Assembly: GCA_937920475.1 (NCBI GenBank) | Contig: CALEUX010000113.1 | Location: 1-33,017 of the forward strand | DNA: 33,017 nucleotides | Source of the DNA: an uncultured Marinilabiliaceae bacterium | GTDB lineage: Bacteria > Bacteroidota > Bacteroidia > Bacteroidales > Marinilabiliaceae | Direction of reading: 5' to 3' | Shown: positions 16,835 to 25,601 of the stretch, one piece after another | Layout of the letters: the number at the start of each line of letters is the position of its first letter | How positions within the stretch are numbered: the first letter of the stretch is position 1 | The notes under the pieces: generated by a model | What the model was told of the DNA's origin: nothing | Databases searched by the model: none | Seen by the model: the letters and a program-made list of their open reading frames with translations, nothing else | Translations under genes and position numbers: made by a program

Positions 16835-19800
16835 TTACTTAACCTCCAACTTCAAATCAATGAATACCGGCATATCGCGGTTGCAAACAATTTCACCATT
16901 AATATATTCCAGTTCGGCCACCTGAATGGTTGACCGCCGGGTTTCGTAGTTATCTTCTTTGGCAGCCTCTGCCTTGCGACCAGGATGGGTAAAATAAAAT
17001 ACATAAGCACGGTTATTATTAATCACCACATCGGCATGGAGACCGTTGGTCTGGTCGTCGGGGCCACTCCCGCCTTTTTGAAGGATATTGTTTGGCTGAC
17101 GAACCCAGTTTAACATATCATCCGACGAAAACAGGGCTAAACCATCCCAGGTATCCATCATTAAAAAATACTTTTCTTTCCAGAAAAATAATTTTGGTCC
17201 CTCACCCCTTACCGCAAGTGCCTTCCCCATATCTGTCCAGGTGAACAAGTCGCTGCTTTCGGCAAACCAGATGGTTTTACCATCGCGCTCGTTGTTGTAA
17301 TATAAACGCCACTTTCCATTGGGAGCCTTAATTATACTGGCATCTATAACTTTGTCGGTAGCCAGCGGTAATTTTGACTGATATTCCCAATCGGTTAAAT
17401 TTTGACTGGTTAGATGGATAATTTCGCGGGGATGTTGCCAATTGGGGAAAATACCCGGAACCACTGTTAAATACATATGGTAAACACCATTATGCTCAAT
17501 AACATCAGGCGCCCAGAAGGTTAAATCACCATTACCATATTTTATGTTGGCTATACCACGATATTGCCATGTGGCACCGGCATCGACCGATTCGGCAATG
17601 CCAATATGCGTACCATGAACCCATTCCACCCCATTGGCAGCTTCTATATTGGCACGGCGGTTGGTATAAAACATGAACCAGCGCTGTTCACCTTTATTCC
17701 AGATAATCACCGGGTCGGCAGCCCCATCATAAACCGGATCGCGAAAAAGCGGCTTGGCAGCAACATTAATCTTTTTGGTTAATGCATTTGGCACTATATA
17801 ATTAACCAACGAATGATTATTTAATGCTAGAACCCCTTCAACTACGCACCGGGCGTGCATAACAGCGCCTTTGGCCGATGTATGAACATTGTCCATAAAA
17901 TAATCTTTGGTGGCCTCCGGCCCTAATGCTTCGTACTTTAAAGCAGCCAAATGGTTTAAATCAATATATTGCACTCCTTCTTGCTGCGCAACTTCCTGCG
18001 ACCACTTTCCATAAGTCTTATCGCATCGGGTAACCCTCCCCTCGTTCCACCAATTGCCCGGTGTGTGCGACAGAACAATAACATTCACCCCCTTAGCCTT
18101 AGCCTGGCGAATATAATACCTCAGATATCTGCCAAAAGTAAAAACCTCTTCCGGGCCTCCGTGACGTTCCATTATAACCGTTTCCGATTCGTTACCCGTT
18201 CCGGAAAGAGAAGCCCTTGCGCGGCCTGTATTCAACGGACCGCCATCATTATGACCAAATTGCACAAACAAATAATCGCCTTTTTGTAAACCATTATAAA
18301 CCTGTTCCCACAGTCCCTCGGTGTAAAAAGTACGGCTGCTGCGACCACCTCTTGCATGATTTTCGATGGAAATACGCGTGGTATCAAAAAAACATTCCAA
18401 AAAACTTCCCCATCCCCATTGGCCAGTCTCACCTTTTCCGCCTCCGGTTTTCCCTGTTGAATCGCCAATGATAAAAACTACCGGATGATTGCCTTTTCTG
18501 GTGCTACCTGCCACCAATGGCACATTTGACCAGTTTTGTTCAACAAATATTGGACTTGAAGTTTTTTGGGGCTCAAAATAAAACAGTAAAGCACTGTCGT
18601 TCATTTTAGGATGCATCCGTTGCGATAATTCAATCATTTCGGCCCCGGCCAATAAAACAGGCCCATAACCATGAGCAGCAAAAACACTTACAGGTCGGTA
18701 ATAATAAAAAGCTGCATCGAACCCCATTCCAGTGCCAACACAAGTGCCTTCAACCTGCCCCAAAGTGTTTACCTTTTGTGCAATAGCAGCCCATCCCAAG
18801 CTGGCAACCGGACCAAATACTTTGGCATCAACCCAGCCTTTATTAATGGCATGAGCCATTCCATATACAAAAATGGCTGATGCAGAAGTTTCTAAATAAC
18901 TATCGTTTCGATTGAGCAACTGGTGCCATAACCCATGCCCCGATTGCAAAGCTGCCAATCCTTGCAGATGACTGCGAAGCAAATCAAGAATTTCGTTGTA
19001 CAGAGGATGCTCATAGGGCAATACATCCAGAACTTCACATAAAGTCAACAGAGCCCATCCATTGGCCCTAGCCCAGAAAAAAGAAGGGTGGACTTCCATA
19101 GATTCAATCCAGCCATGCCTGAAAAGATTCATTTCAGGAATCCACATACGATTTTTAAACAAAATAACCTGACGGGCAGCTTCATCAAAATATTTGGAAT
19201 CGCCGGTAAGTTTTCCCATATAAACAATGGCCGGAATGCTCATATACATATCGTCGAGCCACACACTGTTTTTTTGCGGACGATTACGGGCAAAAGTGCC
19301 ATCGCTCAAACGATATTCGTGATATAAAATGTAGTTAATATAGTTATCGATAAGTGGCTTTAATTCCTTATTTTTGTTAAGCAATGAAGCTTTAATCATG
19401 GATGCGCACATGGCTCCGGCATCATCCAAAGCATGGGGCTTAAGCATTTGCTTCATCAAAGGGTCGGTATTACCGGTATCATCCAGCACTTTTTTAAAAA
19501 AGGGAGCACTTTTGCCCAGCAAATTAAACCGGGTAGTTACGTAACTGCCATAGCGTGTATCATTGGTAACCTCTGCCAGGCGTAGCATTCCTGAATAAGT
19601 AACGCCCCACTCGTATGAAGTTAATCGGAAATCACCTTTTCGGATACGCGCATTATGGTCGATATTTTGGTAGTTTGAAATTTCTTCTTTAGTTTCCTGA
19701 TTCTCGATAATAGCCGGTGTTACTCTATCGAGATAATTCAGAATCCGGTCGGTAATCATTTTAACCGAAGCTGCATCCTGAATACCATAATTAAATTCAT

Positions 19801-19999
19801 AATCGGGTTTTAACAGATGCAGTGGCGTGTTTGAATCGTTCTGCTTTTCGGGCACAGCAACTTCCGTTTTTGCCTGTGCTTTCCTTTCTTTACGTTTTTT
19901 TAAATACTCAACCAATGTCTCCGGCTCCTGTGCAGTAAGGGTAAACAGTACCGAAGTTAACAACATAATTACAAAAAAATACTTACGCATGTAGTTCAT
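16835..19999 (-). CDS. Trimodular RG enzyme: GH105 + CE12 acetylesterase + GH43-like
   Basis: A 1054-residue exported protein with signal peptide (MRKYFFVIMLLTSVLFTLTAQ, from Met4; Met1 is also possible). Module 1 (about 60-490) is a GH105 (alpha/alpha)6 barrel: VWLDDMYMS (D249/D250, the position of the catalytic Asp) and FFWARANGWALL. Module 2 (about 505-735) is an SGNH esterase of CE12 type: IIGDSTGKTGGG (Ser514), HARGGRSSRTF, VQFGHNDGG, and DNVHTS (D703, H706). Module 3 (about 750-1054) is GH43-like: D762 (AADPVI), D886 (VIDASI), E933 (RGEGP), with TFWAPDVI. All three sites look intact. Predicted tasks are removal of unsaturated galacturonate, of acetyl groups, and of a side-chain sugar. 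It is followed by rhaM. Leader palindromes, a MITE and a leader-element copy lie upstream. Confidence 0.9.
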   Translation of the reverse strand: MNYMRKYFFVIMLLTSVLFTLTAQEPETLVEYLKKRKERKAQAKTEVAVPEKQNDSNTPLHLLKPDYEFNYGIQDAASVKMITDRILNYLDRVTPAIIENQETKEEISNYQNIDHNARIRKGDFRLTSYEWGVTYSGMLRLAEVTNDTRYGSYVTTRFNLLGKSAPFFKKVLDDTGNTDPLMKQMLKPHALDDAGAMCASMIKASLLNKNKELKPLIDNYINYILYHEYRLSDGTFARNRPQKNSVWLDDMYMSIPAIVYMGKLTGDSKYFDEAARQVILFKNRMWIPEMNLFRHGWIESMEVHPSFFWARANGWALLTLCEVLDVLPYEHPLYNEILDLLRSHLQGLAALQSGHGLWHQLLNRNDSYLETSASAIFVYGMAHAINKGWVDAKVFGPVASLGWAAIAQKVNTLGQVEGTCVGTGMGFDAAFYYYRPVSVFAAHGYGPVLLAGAEMIELSQRMHPKMNDSALLFYFEPQKTSSPIFVEQNWSNVPLVAGSTRKGNHPVVFIIGDSTGKTGGGKGETGQWGWGSFLECFFDTTRISIENHARGGRSSRTFYTEGLWEQVYNGLQKGDYLFVQFGHNDGGPLNTGRARASLSGTGNESETVIMERHGGPEEVFTFGRYLRYYIRQAKAKGVNVIVLSHTPGNWWNEGRVTRCDKTYGKWSQEVAQQEGVQYIDLNHLAALKYEALGPEATKDYFMDNVHTSAKGAVMHARCVVEGVLALNNHSLVNYIVPNALTKKINVAAKPLFRDPVYDGAADPVIIWNKGEQRWFMFYTNRRANIEAANGVEWVHGTHIGIAESVDAGATWQYRGIANIKYGNGDLTFWAPDVIEHNGVYHMYLTVVPGIFPNWQHPREIIHLTSQNLTDWEYQSKLPLATDKVIDASIIKAPNGKWRLYYNNERDGKTIWFAESSDLFTWTDMGKALAVRGEGPKLFFWKEKYFLMMDTWDGLALFSSDDMLNWVRQPNNILQKGGSGPDDQTNGLHADVVINNNRAYVFYFTHPGRKAEAAKEDNYETRRSTIQVAELEYINGEIVCNRDMPVFIDLKLEVK

Positions 20000-20013
20000 T
20001 TTTTAATTTTTAT

Positions 20014-20065
20014 ATATCAAGAAAACAACCTGATTACTTGATATTATGAGCAATTCTTAATTGCT
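20014..20065 (-). promoter_or_regulatory. Two palindromes in the leader of the trimodular gene
   Basis: ATATCAAG (20014-20021) and CTTGATAT (20037-20044) form an 8-bp inverted repeat around 15 bases. AGCAATT (20049-20055) and AATTGCT (20059-20065) form a 7-bp one around 3 bases. Both lie within 70 bp upstream of the ATG at 19999. They could be operator half-sites or 5' UTR hairpins; nothing in the sequence decides. Confidence 0.4.
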
Positions 20066-20125
20066 TACATTTAGCATTAGAAATTGCAAAGGAGGAGTAA
20101 TTTACATCATTTTAATCATAATAAA

Positions 20126-20261
20126 GCAATGTCGTTTAGTTAAGAAAATTTATTGCTACTCATTCTACCCCCTAACCCCCTGAAGGGGGAATTTCCAGGG
20201 AATCTTGTAAAGTCCCCTTTAGGGGATTTAGGGGTAAAAGAGCTTAACTAATCGACATTGC
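20126..20261. mobile_element. MITE-like element with 19-bp inverted ends and 8-bp target duplication
   Basis: The ends are GCAATGTCGTTTAGTTAAG (20126-20144) and the reverse complement of 20243-20261, GCAATGTCGATTAGTTAAG, with one mismatch in 19. ATAATAAA flanks the element on both sides (20118-20125 and 20262-20269) as a perfect direct duplication. Inside, TACCCCCTAACCCCCTGAAG and its partner around 20213-20236 form a second long imperfect palindrome, a motif type I have seen widely in Bacteroidota intergenic DNA. At 136 bp it has no coding capacity and would need a transposase elsewhere. Confidence 0.8.
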
Positions 20262-20272
20262 ATAATAAAATC

Positions 20273-20336
20273 TAATTTTAACGGTATGATGGAACTTCCG
20301 TGTTGGTGTTATTATTTCTTCGTTTTTGTGTTTGTC
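20273..20336 (-). promoter_or_regulatory. Leader element copy 3, upstream of the trimodular gene
   Basis: On the - strand this 64-bp stretch carries GACAAACACAAAAACG, AGTTCCATC and GTTAAAATTA in the same order as the rhaM leader (16623-16686, also 64 bp). The outer blocks are equally spaced (48 bp between starts); the middle block is shifted by 5 bp. It is clearly more diverged than the other two copies. It is separated from the downstream gene by the MITE. Confidence 0.5.
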
Positions 20337-20384
20337 AGTAAAAGTGTGTTTCAATAAAAAATGCCGGTCAATATCTGATAAATT

Positions 20385-20429
20385 AAAAGCCCCTCCTTCC
20401 CTCCATGATGAAGTTAAGGAGAGGCTTTT
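20385..20429. terminator. Rho-independent terminator after susD
   Basis: AAAAGCCCCTCCTT (20385-20398) pairs with AAGGAGAGGCTTTT (20416-20429): 14 pairs with one G-U or A-C mismatch, depending on the strand, and a 17-base loop. T-runs follow in both directions. It lies 57 bp after the susD stop, so it probably ends the susCD transcript and separates it from the enzyme genes. Confidence 0.85.
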
Positions 20430-20486
20430 TGTGTGAAAAGCAAGGCCAAATTAAAAACAGGGATTAATTTTGCCTTCAATAATTTA

Positions 20487-22511
20487 TTACCAACCCGGGT
20501 TTTGCATGGCTTGCTTTTCTTCGGCGGTTAGGGGTTTGCCGTTCTTTTCAACGGTATCAAGGAACGATTGAGGAATTGGACGATAATAGTGTTTTGAAGG
20601 ATTAAAAGTGCTTCCTCCAAAAACAGAACCATCGTTAAATGTTTTCCAACGTTTTTCCAGGGTTTTTGTACGGGCCAAATCTTCCCAGCGCATAAGCTCA
20701 CCTATTAATTCACGTGAACGCTCATTTAGAACAAAGCAAAGGAACTTTTCGGCATTAGTGGATGCACCCAGCACACCATAAAATTCGCGTGTAGAATTAA
20801 AAATATCGTCAACGCTGGCAATTAACATGGCGTCTTTGGTACTTGTAGATGTTGCAGTAAGGTTATTTGATTCCCAATAGGTATTAGTAGGAGAATAGGC
20901 TGCAAAACCGGTACCTGCCCCACCATCACCCGCCATAGTAATGGCTGGATTGTTTTTATAAGACTGGCCTCCGTCAACATGCTTACCTCTATCTTCACCA
21001 TCGGCATAACCGGCTCTTCTTCTTAAATCGTTAATGTAAGGTAATGCTTCTGCATATTTACCTTGTCTTCCCAATGCTTCAGCAACCATTAAATACGCTT
21101 CGGCCGAACGAGCCAGAATACCATCGCGCTGTCCAAACTGGCTGGCAATTGTGGTACGTGAACCATCTCTAAACTTACTTAAAGCAACAAATCGGGATTT
21201 AGTATTGTAATGAGAGTAATTACCATGTTCATCAAGAAGCGACTGAGTTTGACCTGTAAAGTACCTCACAAACATATGAGGTGCACGATATTTGATATTT
21301 TCTGCATCATAACGATCGTCGCCAGCATCATTTACAATATACAGAATCGATTCTTCGCCACCGGCAAACTTCCGGTCGGCAGGTAGTTTCCCAACGGGAG
21401 CATAAGCACCCCAGGTAGGTGCATTAGCAGGTCTGTTGCATCTGTAGCTGGTAATAAAGCTCTTCCAGAAACGGGAGTCATTAACCCTGTCGAAAACATC
21501 TAATCCATAGTTGGTAGTACGCATACGGCTAAATTCCCTGCCACCAGCTATATCCCTTATCATACCGGCCATATTCTGGTACACTGCCGGGTAATATAAA
21601 TGCACCTGATTGCCATAGCGGCCCTGAGTTGAAGTATTATTTGAAAATTGAGCAGCCAAAACAATTTCAGAAACAGTTTCGTTTGGACTATCTGGTTTGG
21701 TATAGTCCCACAACTGAACAAAATCAGTGCATAAAGGATGTGCAGCAATAACTTCTTTTGAATAGTCAACGGTTTTCTGCAAATCACTTTCACGATATGA
21801 GGTATTCCAACCGCTATATAATTCACTGGCTCTAAAGAGGTGAGCTTTAGCCAAAAAGAAAGCAGCAGCCCATTTTGTAATACGACCAGTTTGGCCGGCA
21901 GAAGTTGGCAATAATTTATAAGCTTCCTCAAAATCTGAGATAATCAGTTTATAACAATCTTCCTCAGAACTTCTTGTAAACTCAGTTTCTGGTACATTTG
22001 AAGGTGTCAGCTTTAAAGGAACACCACCATATTGTCTTACCAGTTTAAAATAATTAAAAGCCCTGATAAAATAGCCCTCACCTAAACGGGTGTTGTAATT
22101 GGCATTGGCAGAACCATAGTATTTGGGAACATTGGCAATAACTGTGTTAGCAGACGCAATTCCACCATACATGTTGTTCCACAATTCACGCACTCCATCG
22201 GCCGATTCAGAGTTAAAAACCGAGGTGTAATCGTTGTATTGACCACGGCTGGCGTCGTTTGCTACAGCCATTTCATCGGTGCCATAATTGGTCATTGTAA
22301 ATGCCCACTCATAGTTGAAATGAAACTTCAGGGTTTGGTACATACCAGTAACCAAAGCATCAAGACCCTCCTTTGTTTCAAAACTTTGGGTGCTTTTTGA
22401 GGTAATCAAATCTTCTTCCAGAAAATCTTCTTTGCAGGAATAAAGATTTAAAAGGGCTGCTGTTGCCAGCAAACCAAAAAATATCTTTTTATATCTATTC
22501 ATAACAGTCAT
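20487..22511 (-). CDS. SusD-like (RagB/SusD) outer-membrane lipoprotein
   Basis: SusD-family proteins cap the SusC transporter on the cell surface and bind the glycan. The 674-residue chain starts with a lipoprotein signal, MNRYKKIFFGLLATAALLNLYSC (from Met4 at 22502; the ATG at 22511 adds MTV). CKEDFLEEDL follows, an acidic stretch typical of surface-exported lipoproteins. Further family marks are FETKEGLDALVTGMYQTL (N-terminal helices), RAFNYFKLVRQYGGVPL (about residues 145-165), YLMVAEALGRQGKYAEALPYINDLRRRAGYA, and the C-terminal NERSRELIGELMRWEDLARTKTL and YYRPIPQSFLD. It lies 12 bp after susC and before a strong terminator. No SusE/SusF-like surface protein follows. The ligand is inferred to be RG-I from the neighbours. 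Confidence 0.96.
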   Translation of the reverse strand: MTVMNRYKKIFFGLLATAALLNLYSCKEDFLEEDLITSKSTQSFETKEGLDALVTGMYQTLKFHFNYEWAFTMTNYGTDEMAVANDASRGQYNDYTSVFNSESADGVRELWNNMYGGIASANTVIANVPKYYGSANANYNTRLGEGYFIRAFNYFKLVRQYGGVPLKLTPSNVPETEFTRSSEEDCYKLIISDFEEAYKLLPTSAGQTGRITKWAAAFFLAKAHLFRASELYSGWNTSYRESDLQKTVDYSKEVIAAHPLCTDFVQLWDYTKPDSPNETVSEIVLAAQFSNNTSTQGRYGNQVHLYYPAVYQNMAGMIRDIAGGREFSRMRTTNYGLDVFDRVNDSRFWKSFITSYRCNRPANAPTWGAYAPVGKLPADRKFAGGEESILYIVNDAGDDRYDAENIKYRAPHMFVRYFTGQTQSLLDEHGNYSHYNTKSRFVALSKFRDGSRTTIASQFGQRDGILARSAEAYLMVAEALGRQGKYAEALPYINDLRRRAGYADGEDRGKHVDGGQSYKNNPAITMAGDGGAGTGFAAYSPTNTYWESNNLTATSTSTKDAMLIASVDDIFNSTREFYGVLGASTNAEKFLCFVLNERSRELIGELMRWEDLARTKTLEKRWKTFNDGSVFGGSTFNPSKHYYRPIPQSFLDTVEKNGKPLTAEEKQAMQNPGW

Positions 22512-22523
22512 TTTAAAATGTTA

Positions 22524-25500
22524 TCAGAAACCAATATTCAGACCAAATACCAAACTACGGTTGAAAGTAGAACCGCCTAAATCAGGATCAATCCAGTCAA
22601 CTTTTGAATACAATAGTCCGGGATTCATTAATTGGGTATAAAGTTTAAGGTTACCTATACCATATCTTTCAATCATATTTTTGGGGAAAGTATAGCCCAA
22701 AGAGATATTTCTAACCTTAATAAATGAACCGTCCTGATAGTTCATGGTACTTTTATAAGTATCGCCCGATTCGCCATTAATACCAGGTTTATAGTACCTG
22801 GCATCCTGATTGGTTGGGGTCCAGTAATCCAGTTTTCTTTGAGCAAATCGGCCCGACAATGTTTCCTGTCCTGATAAAAGAGTGAAACCCCATCTGGAAT
22901 AAATAAAACAGGATAGTTCCCAATTTTTGTAATTAACAGTGTTAAGCAAACCAGCATTCCATTTGGGTCTTCTGTTTCCAACTATACGTCGGTCGTTATT
23001 GGCATCAATTACATCATCCTTGTTTAAATCCTTAACCCTGATTTTTCCGGCTGGGTCAACACCATAAACGCCATATTTGGCTGCATCTGCAACTTCGGTT
23101 GTTTTCCAGATACCATCATAAACATAGTCGTAATAAATACCAAAAGGTTTACCAACAAACCAAAGGTTCGCCACATCTTCTTTTTTGCCGTTTGGCAATG
23201 CAGTAACCTTGTTTCTATCGGCCGAAAAGGTAAAGTTGGTTGTCCAGGTAATATCGTTACTTCTAACATTTATAGTATTCAATGTTAAGTCAATACCTTT
23301 ATTTTCAGTTGAACCAACATTAGCTATGGTTGATATATAACCAGTAACCGCATTTATTGACATAGCCATTAAAAGGTCAGTTGTTTTTGATTGGTATAAG
23401 TCAACTCCACCAGAAATTCGATTATTCAGAATTGAAAAATCGATACCGAGGTTATACTGAGTGGTTTTTTCCCAACCCATAGCTTTGTTGGCCATTGGAA
23501 TAGGACTAGCCAACGAAGGATCGGAAGCAACTTGCCCAAGTTCTATAATAGATCCCCAGGTGTAGTACAAAGGTGTAATTCTTCCTTTTGTGTCGTACGG
23601 ATTAACACCAGCATTACCGGTTGTACCTACACCAAATCTTATTTTCAGTTGGTCAAGCCATGAAAAGTTCTGCATAAATTCTTCCTGTTCCACTCTCCAT
23701 GCTAAAGCAGCAGAAGGAAAGAAGTCCCATTTGTGTCCTTCAGCAAGCTGTGAGGCACCATCCCAGCGTCCTGATAATGTTAACAGGTATTTGTCGTTAA
23801 AACCATAGTTTAAACGTGCCATATACGATTGTAGCTGAGTTTCGGTCAGGCCAGTTCCAAATCTTGATAAACTTCCGGCAGAATAAAGGTTGTACCATTT
23901 TTCAATACTGGTATCAACTCCCTGAGCAGTCATATTACTGTTTTCAGTTTTATAGGCTGAAGCACTATGAAGTAAGGTAATTCCTACATCATGCAAGTCG
24001 TTAAACCGTTTGTCGAAATAAATCAAGTTATCAAAAGTCCATGATTTTCTCTGCTGAGTATTGTATTGGGCTGTATGTTTACCATCACCGTTAATTGATT
24101 TTGCATCATCAAAAATACCATTACGATAGTAATAGAAATCAGGACCAAAGTTCATTCGGTATTTCAAGCCTTTTAGAATGGATATTTCGGTATAAAAGCT
24201 ACCAAAAGCGCGCAGAGATTCGCGCTCATTTACACATAAATCGGCTTCGCGGATAGGGTTAATGATATTAACATCGCCGCCCGGCAGGTAAATGTACTCT
24301 CCTTCATCGGTATAAGGTACAGCATAAGGCAACATGCCCTGTAAAGCAAAATAAAGGTTTGATGCGCCAGTAGTACTTTTTCTGAAATTATACCCATAGT
24401 TTTGAACGCCAAAGGTTGTTGTAATTGTACCTCCCAGTTTTAACCATTTAGTTGGTGTTATATCAATACTGGTTCGGGCAGTATATCTTTCATAATCCTG
24501 ACCTGGCTGAGTACCTTGTTGATCAAGATAACCAAACGACAAATAGGCCTGCATTTTATCTGTACCTCCACTACCACTTATGGTATGTTCATGTGTATAA
24601 GCAGTTTGTAATCCATGCCTCGTCCAGTCGTAAGTGGGAACTTTTTCCGGATCCCATGTGCCACCTGCCCATCCTTTAGCAACATTTGCCCATGCATAAG
24701 GATCGTTACCAAAAATTGCCTGATCGGCAGCCATGCTAACAGCATCCGGATTACCTGTACGGGCATAGCGGCTGTAATTAAGCCATTCACCAGCATTCAT
24801 CATCTCCAACCGATCGTACATTTTCTCAATGGATAATGAACTTGAATAATTCAGTGATATTTTACCGGATTTTCCGCGCTTGGTTGTTACTATAATTACA
24901 CCATTAGCACCTCGCGAACCATAAATTGCAGTTGCCGAGGCATCCTTTAAAATATCAATAGACTCAATATCAGCAGGGTTAAGATTTTCAATACCCATAC
25001 CTTGCAAGGGAATCCCATCAACAACATAAAGTGGAGCATTGGTGGCTGTTAGCGACCTTTCACCCCTAATTCTGATGGAGCCAACTTCGCCCGGACGCTC
25101 ATTGGAAGTGATATCTACACCGGCTGCCTTTCCCTGAATACCTTGTAGTGGGTTTTTAATGGGCATGGCTGTCATTTCAGCACTACCCACACTAACCATA
25201 GCACCAGTTACATCGCTCTTTTTCCTTGTTCCATATCCCACTACCACCATTTCACCCAGCATGGTAACTTCATCGTTTAGCACCACATTAATGGTTCTGC
25301 GGCCATCCACCGCCACTACCTGAGTTTCAAACCCTATAAACCGAATTTGAAGCGAACCGTTGGCCGGTACATCCGATAAAATAAAATTACCCGAAGCATC
25401 ACTAATGGTTCCATTGGTGGTTCCAGCTACCAGAACCGTTGCCCCCGCTACAGGCATGCCTGTTTGATCCACAACAGAACCATTAACAGTTAATGATTGC

Positions 25501-25601
25501 TGCGCATACATATTTCCTCCACAAAACAGAAGGAAACACCATGTTAAAAGCGTTGGAAACAACACGTTTAACAGCTTTTTCATTGAATTGGTTTGTTTCA
25601 T
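22524..25601 (-). CDS. SusC-like TonB-dependent outer-membrane transporter
   Basis: SusC-family transporters import oligosaccharides through the outer membrane using TonB energy. Counting from the chosen ATG at 25601 (MKQTNSMKKLLN), the order is signal peptide to about residue 34 (NMYAQQ), carboxypeptidase-regulatory-like domain (about 37-115: VNGSVVDQTGMPVAGATVLV), TonB-box/plug start (EMVVVGYGTRKKSDVTGAM), the plug (RIRGERSLTATNAPLYVVDG, ESIDILKDASATAIYGSRGA), and a beta barrel ending in a terminal Phe (SLVFGLNIGF), as usual for barrel assembly. An upstream in-frame ATG at 25661 gives an unlikely hydrophilic extension before the signal peptide; the ATG at 25583 is another option. susD follows after 12 bp. 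The divergent + strand arm begins 294 bp away, so the gap is the likely HTCS control region. Confidence 0.96.
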   Translation of the reverse strand: MKQTNSMKKLLNVLFPTLLTWCFLLFCGGNMYAQQSLTVNGSVVDQTGMPVAGATVLVAGTTNGTISDASGNFILSDVPANGSLQIRFIGFETQVVAVDGRRTINVVLNDEVTMLGEMVVVGYGTRKKSDVTGAMVSVGSAEMTAMPIKNPLQGIQGKAAGVDITSNERPGEVGSIRIRGERSLTATNAPLYVVDGIPLQGMGIENLNPADIESIDILKDASATAIYGSRGANGVIIVTTKRGKSGKISLNYSSSLSIEKMYDRLEMMNAGEWLNYSRYARTGNPDAVSMAADQAIFGNDPYAWANVAKGWAGGTWDPEKVPTYDWTRHGLQTAYTHEHTISGSGGTDKMQAYLSFGYLDQQGTQPGQDYERYTARTSIDITPTKWLKLGGTITTTFGVQNYGYNFRKSTTGASNLYFALQGMLPYAVPYTDEGEYIYLPGGDVNIINPIREADLCVNERESLRAFGSFYTEISILKGLKYRMNFGPDFYYYRNGIFDDAKSINGDGKHTAQYNTQQRKSWTFDNLIYFDKRFNDLHDVGITLLHSASAYKTENSNMTAQGVDTSIEKWYNLYSAGSLSRFGTGLTETQLQSYMARLNYGFNDKYLLTLSGRWDGASQLAEGHKWDFFPSAALAWRVEQEEFMQNFSWLDQLKIRFGVGTTGNAGVNPYDTKGRITPLYYTWGSIIELGQVASDPSLASPIPMANKAMGWEKTTQYNLGIDFSILNNRISGGVDLYQSKTTDLLMAMSINAVTGYISTIANVGSTENKGIDLTLNTINVRSNDITWTTNFTFSADRNKVTALPNGKKEDVANLWFVGKPFGIYYDYVYDGIWKTTEVADAAKYGVYGVDPAGKIRVKDLNKDDVIDANNDRRIVGNRRPKWNAGLLNTVNYKNWELSCFIYSRWGFTLLSGQETLSGRFAQRKLDYWTPTNQDARYYKPGINGESGDTYKSTMNYQDGSFIKVRNISLGYTFPKNMIERYGIGNLKLYTQLMNPGLLYSKVDWIDPDLGGSTFNRSLVFGLNIGF

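Larger units (their letters stand above)
20000..20486. other. Non-coding region between the trimodular gene and susD
   Basis: This 487-bp gap has no plausible gene. From left to right it holds leader palindromes (20014-20065), a MITE-like element (20126-20261) with its target duplication, the third leader-element copy (20273-20336) and the susD terminator (20385-20429). The segments between them are plain AT-rich DNA. Confidence 0.75.
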
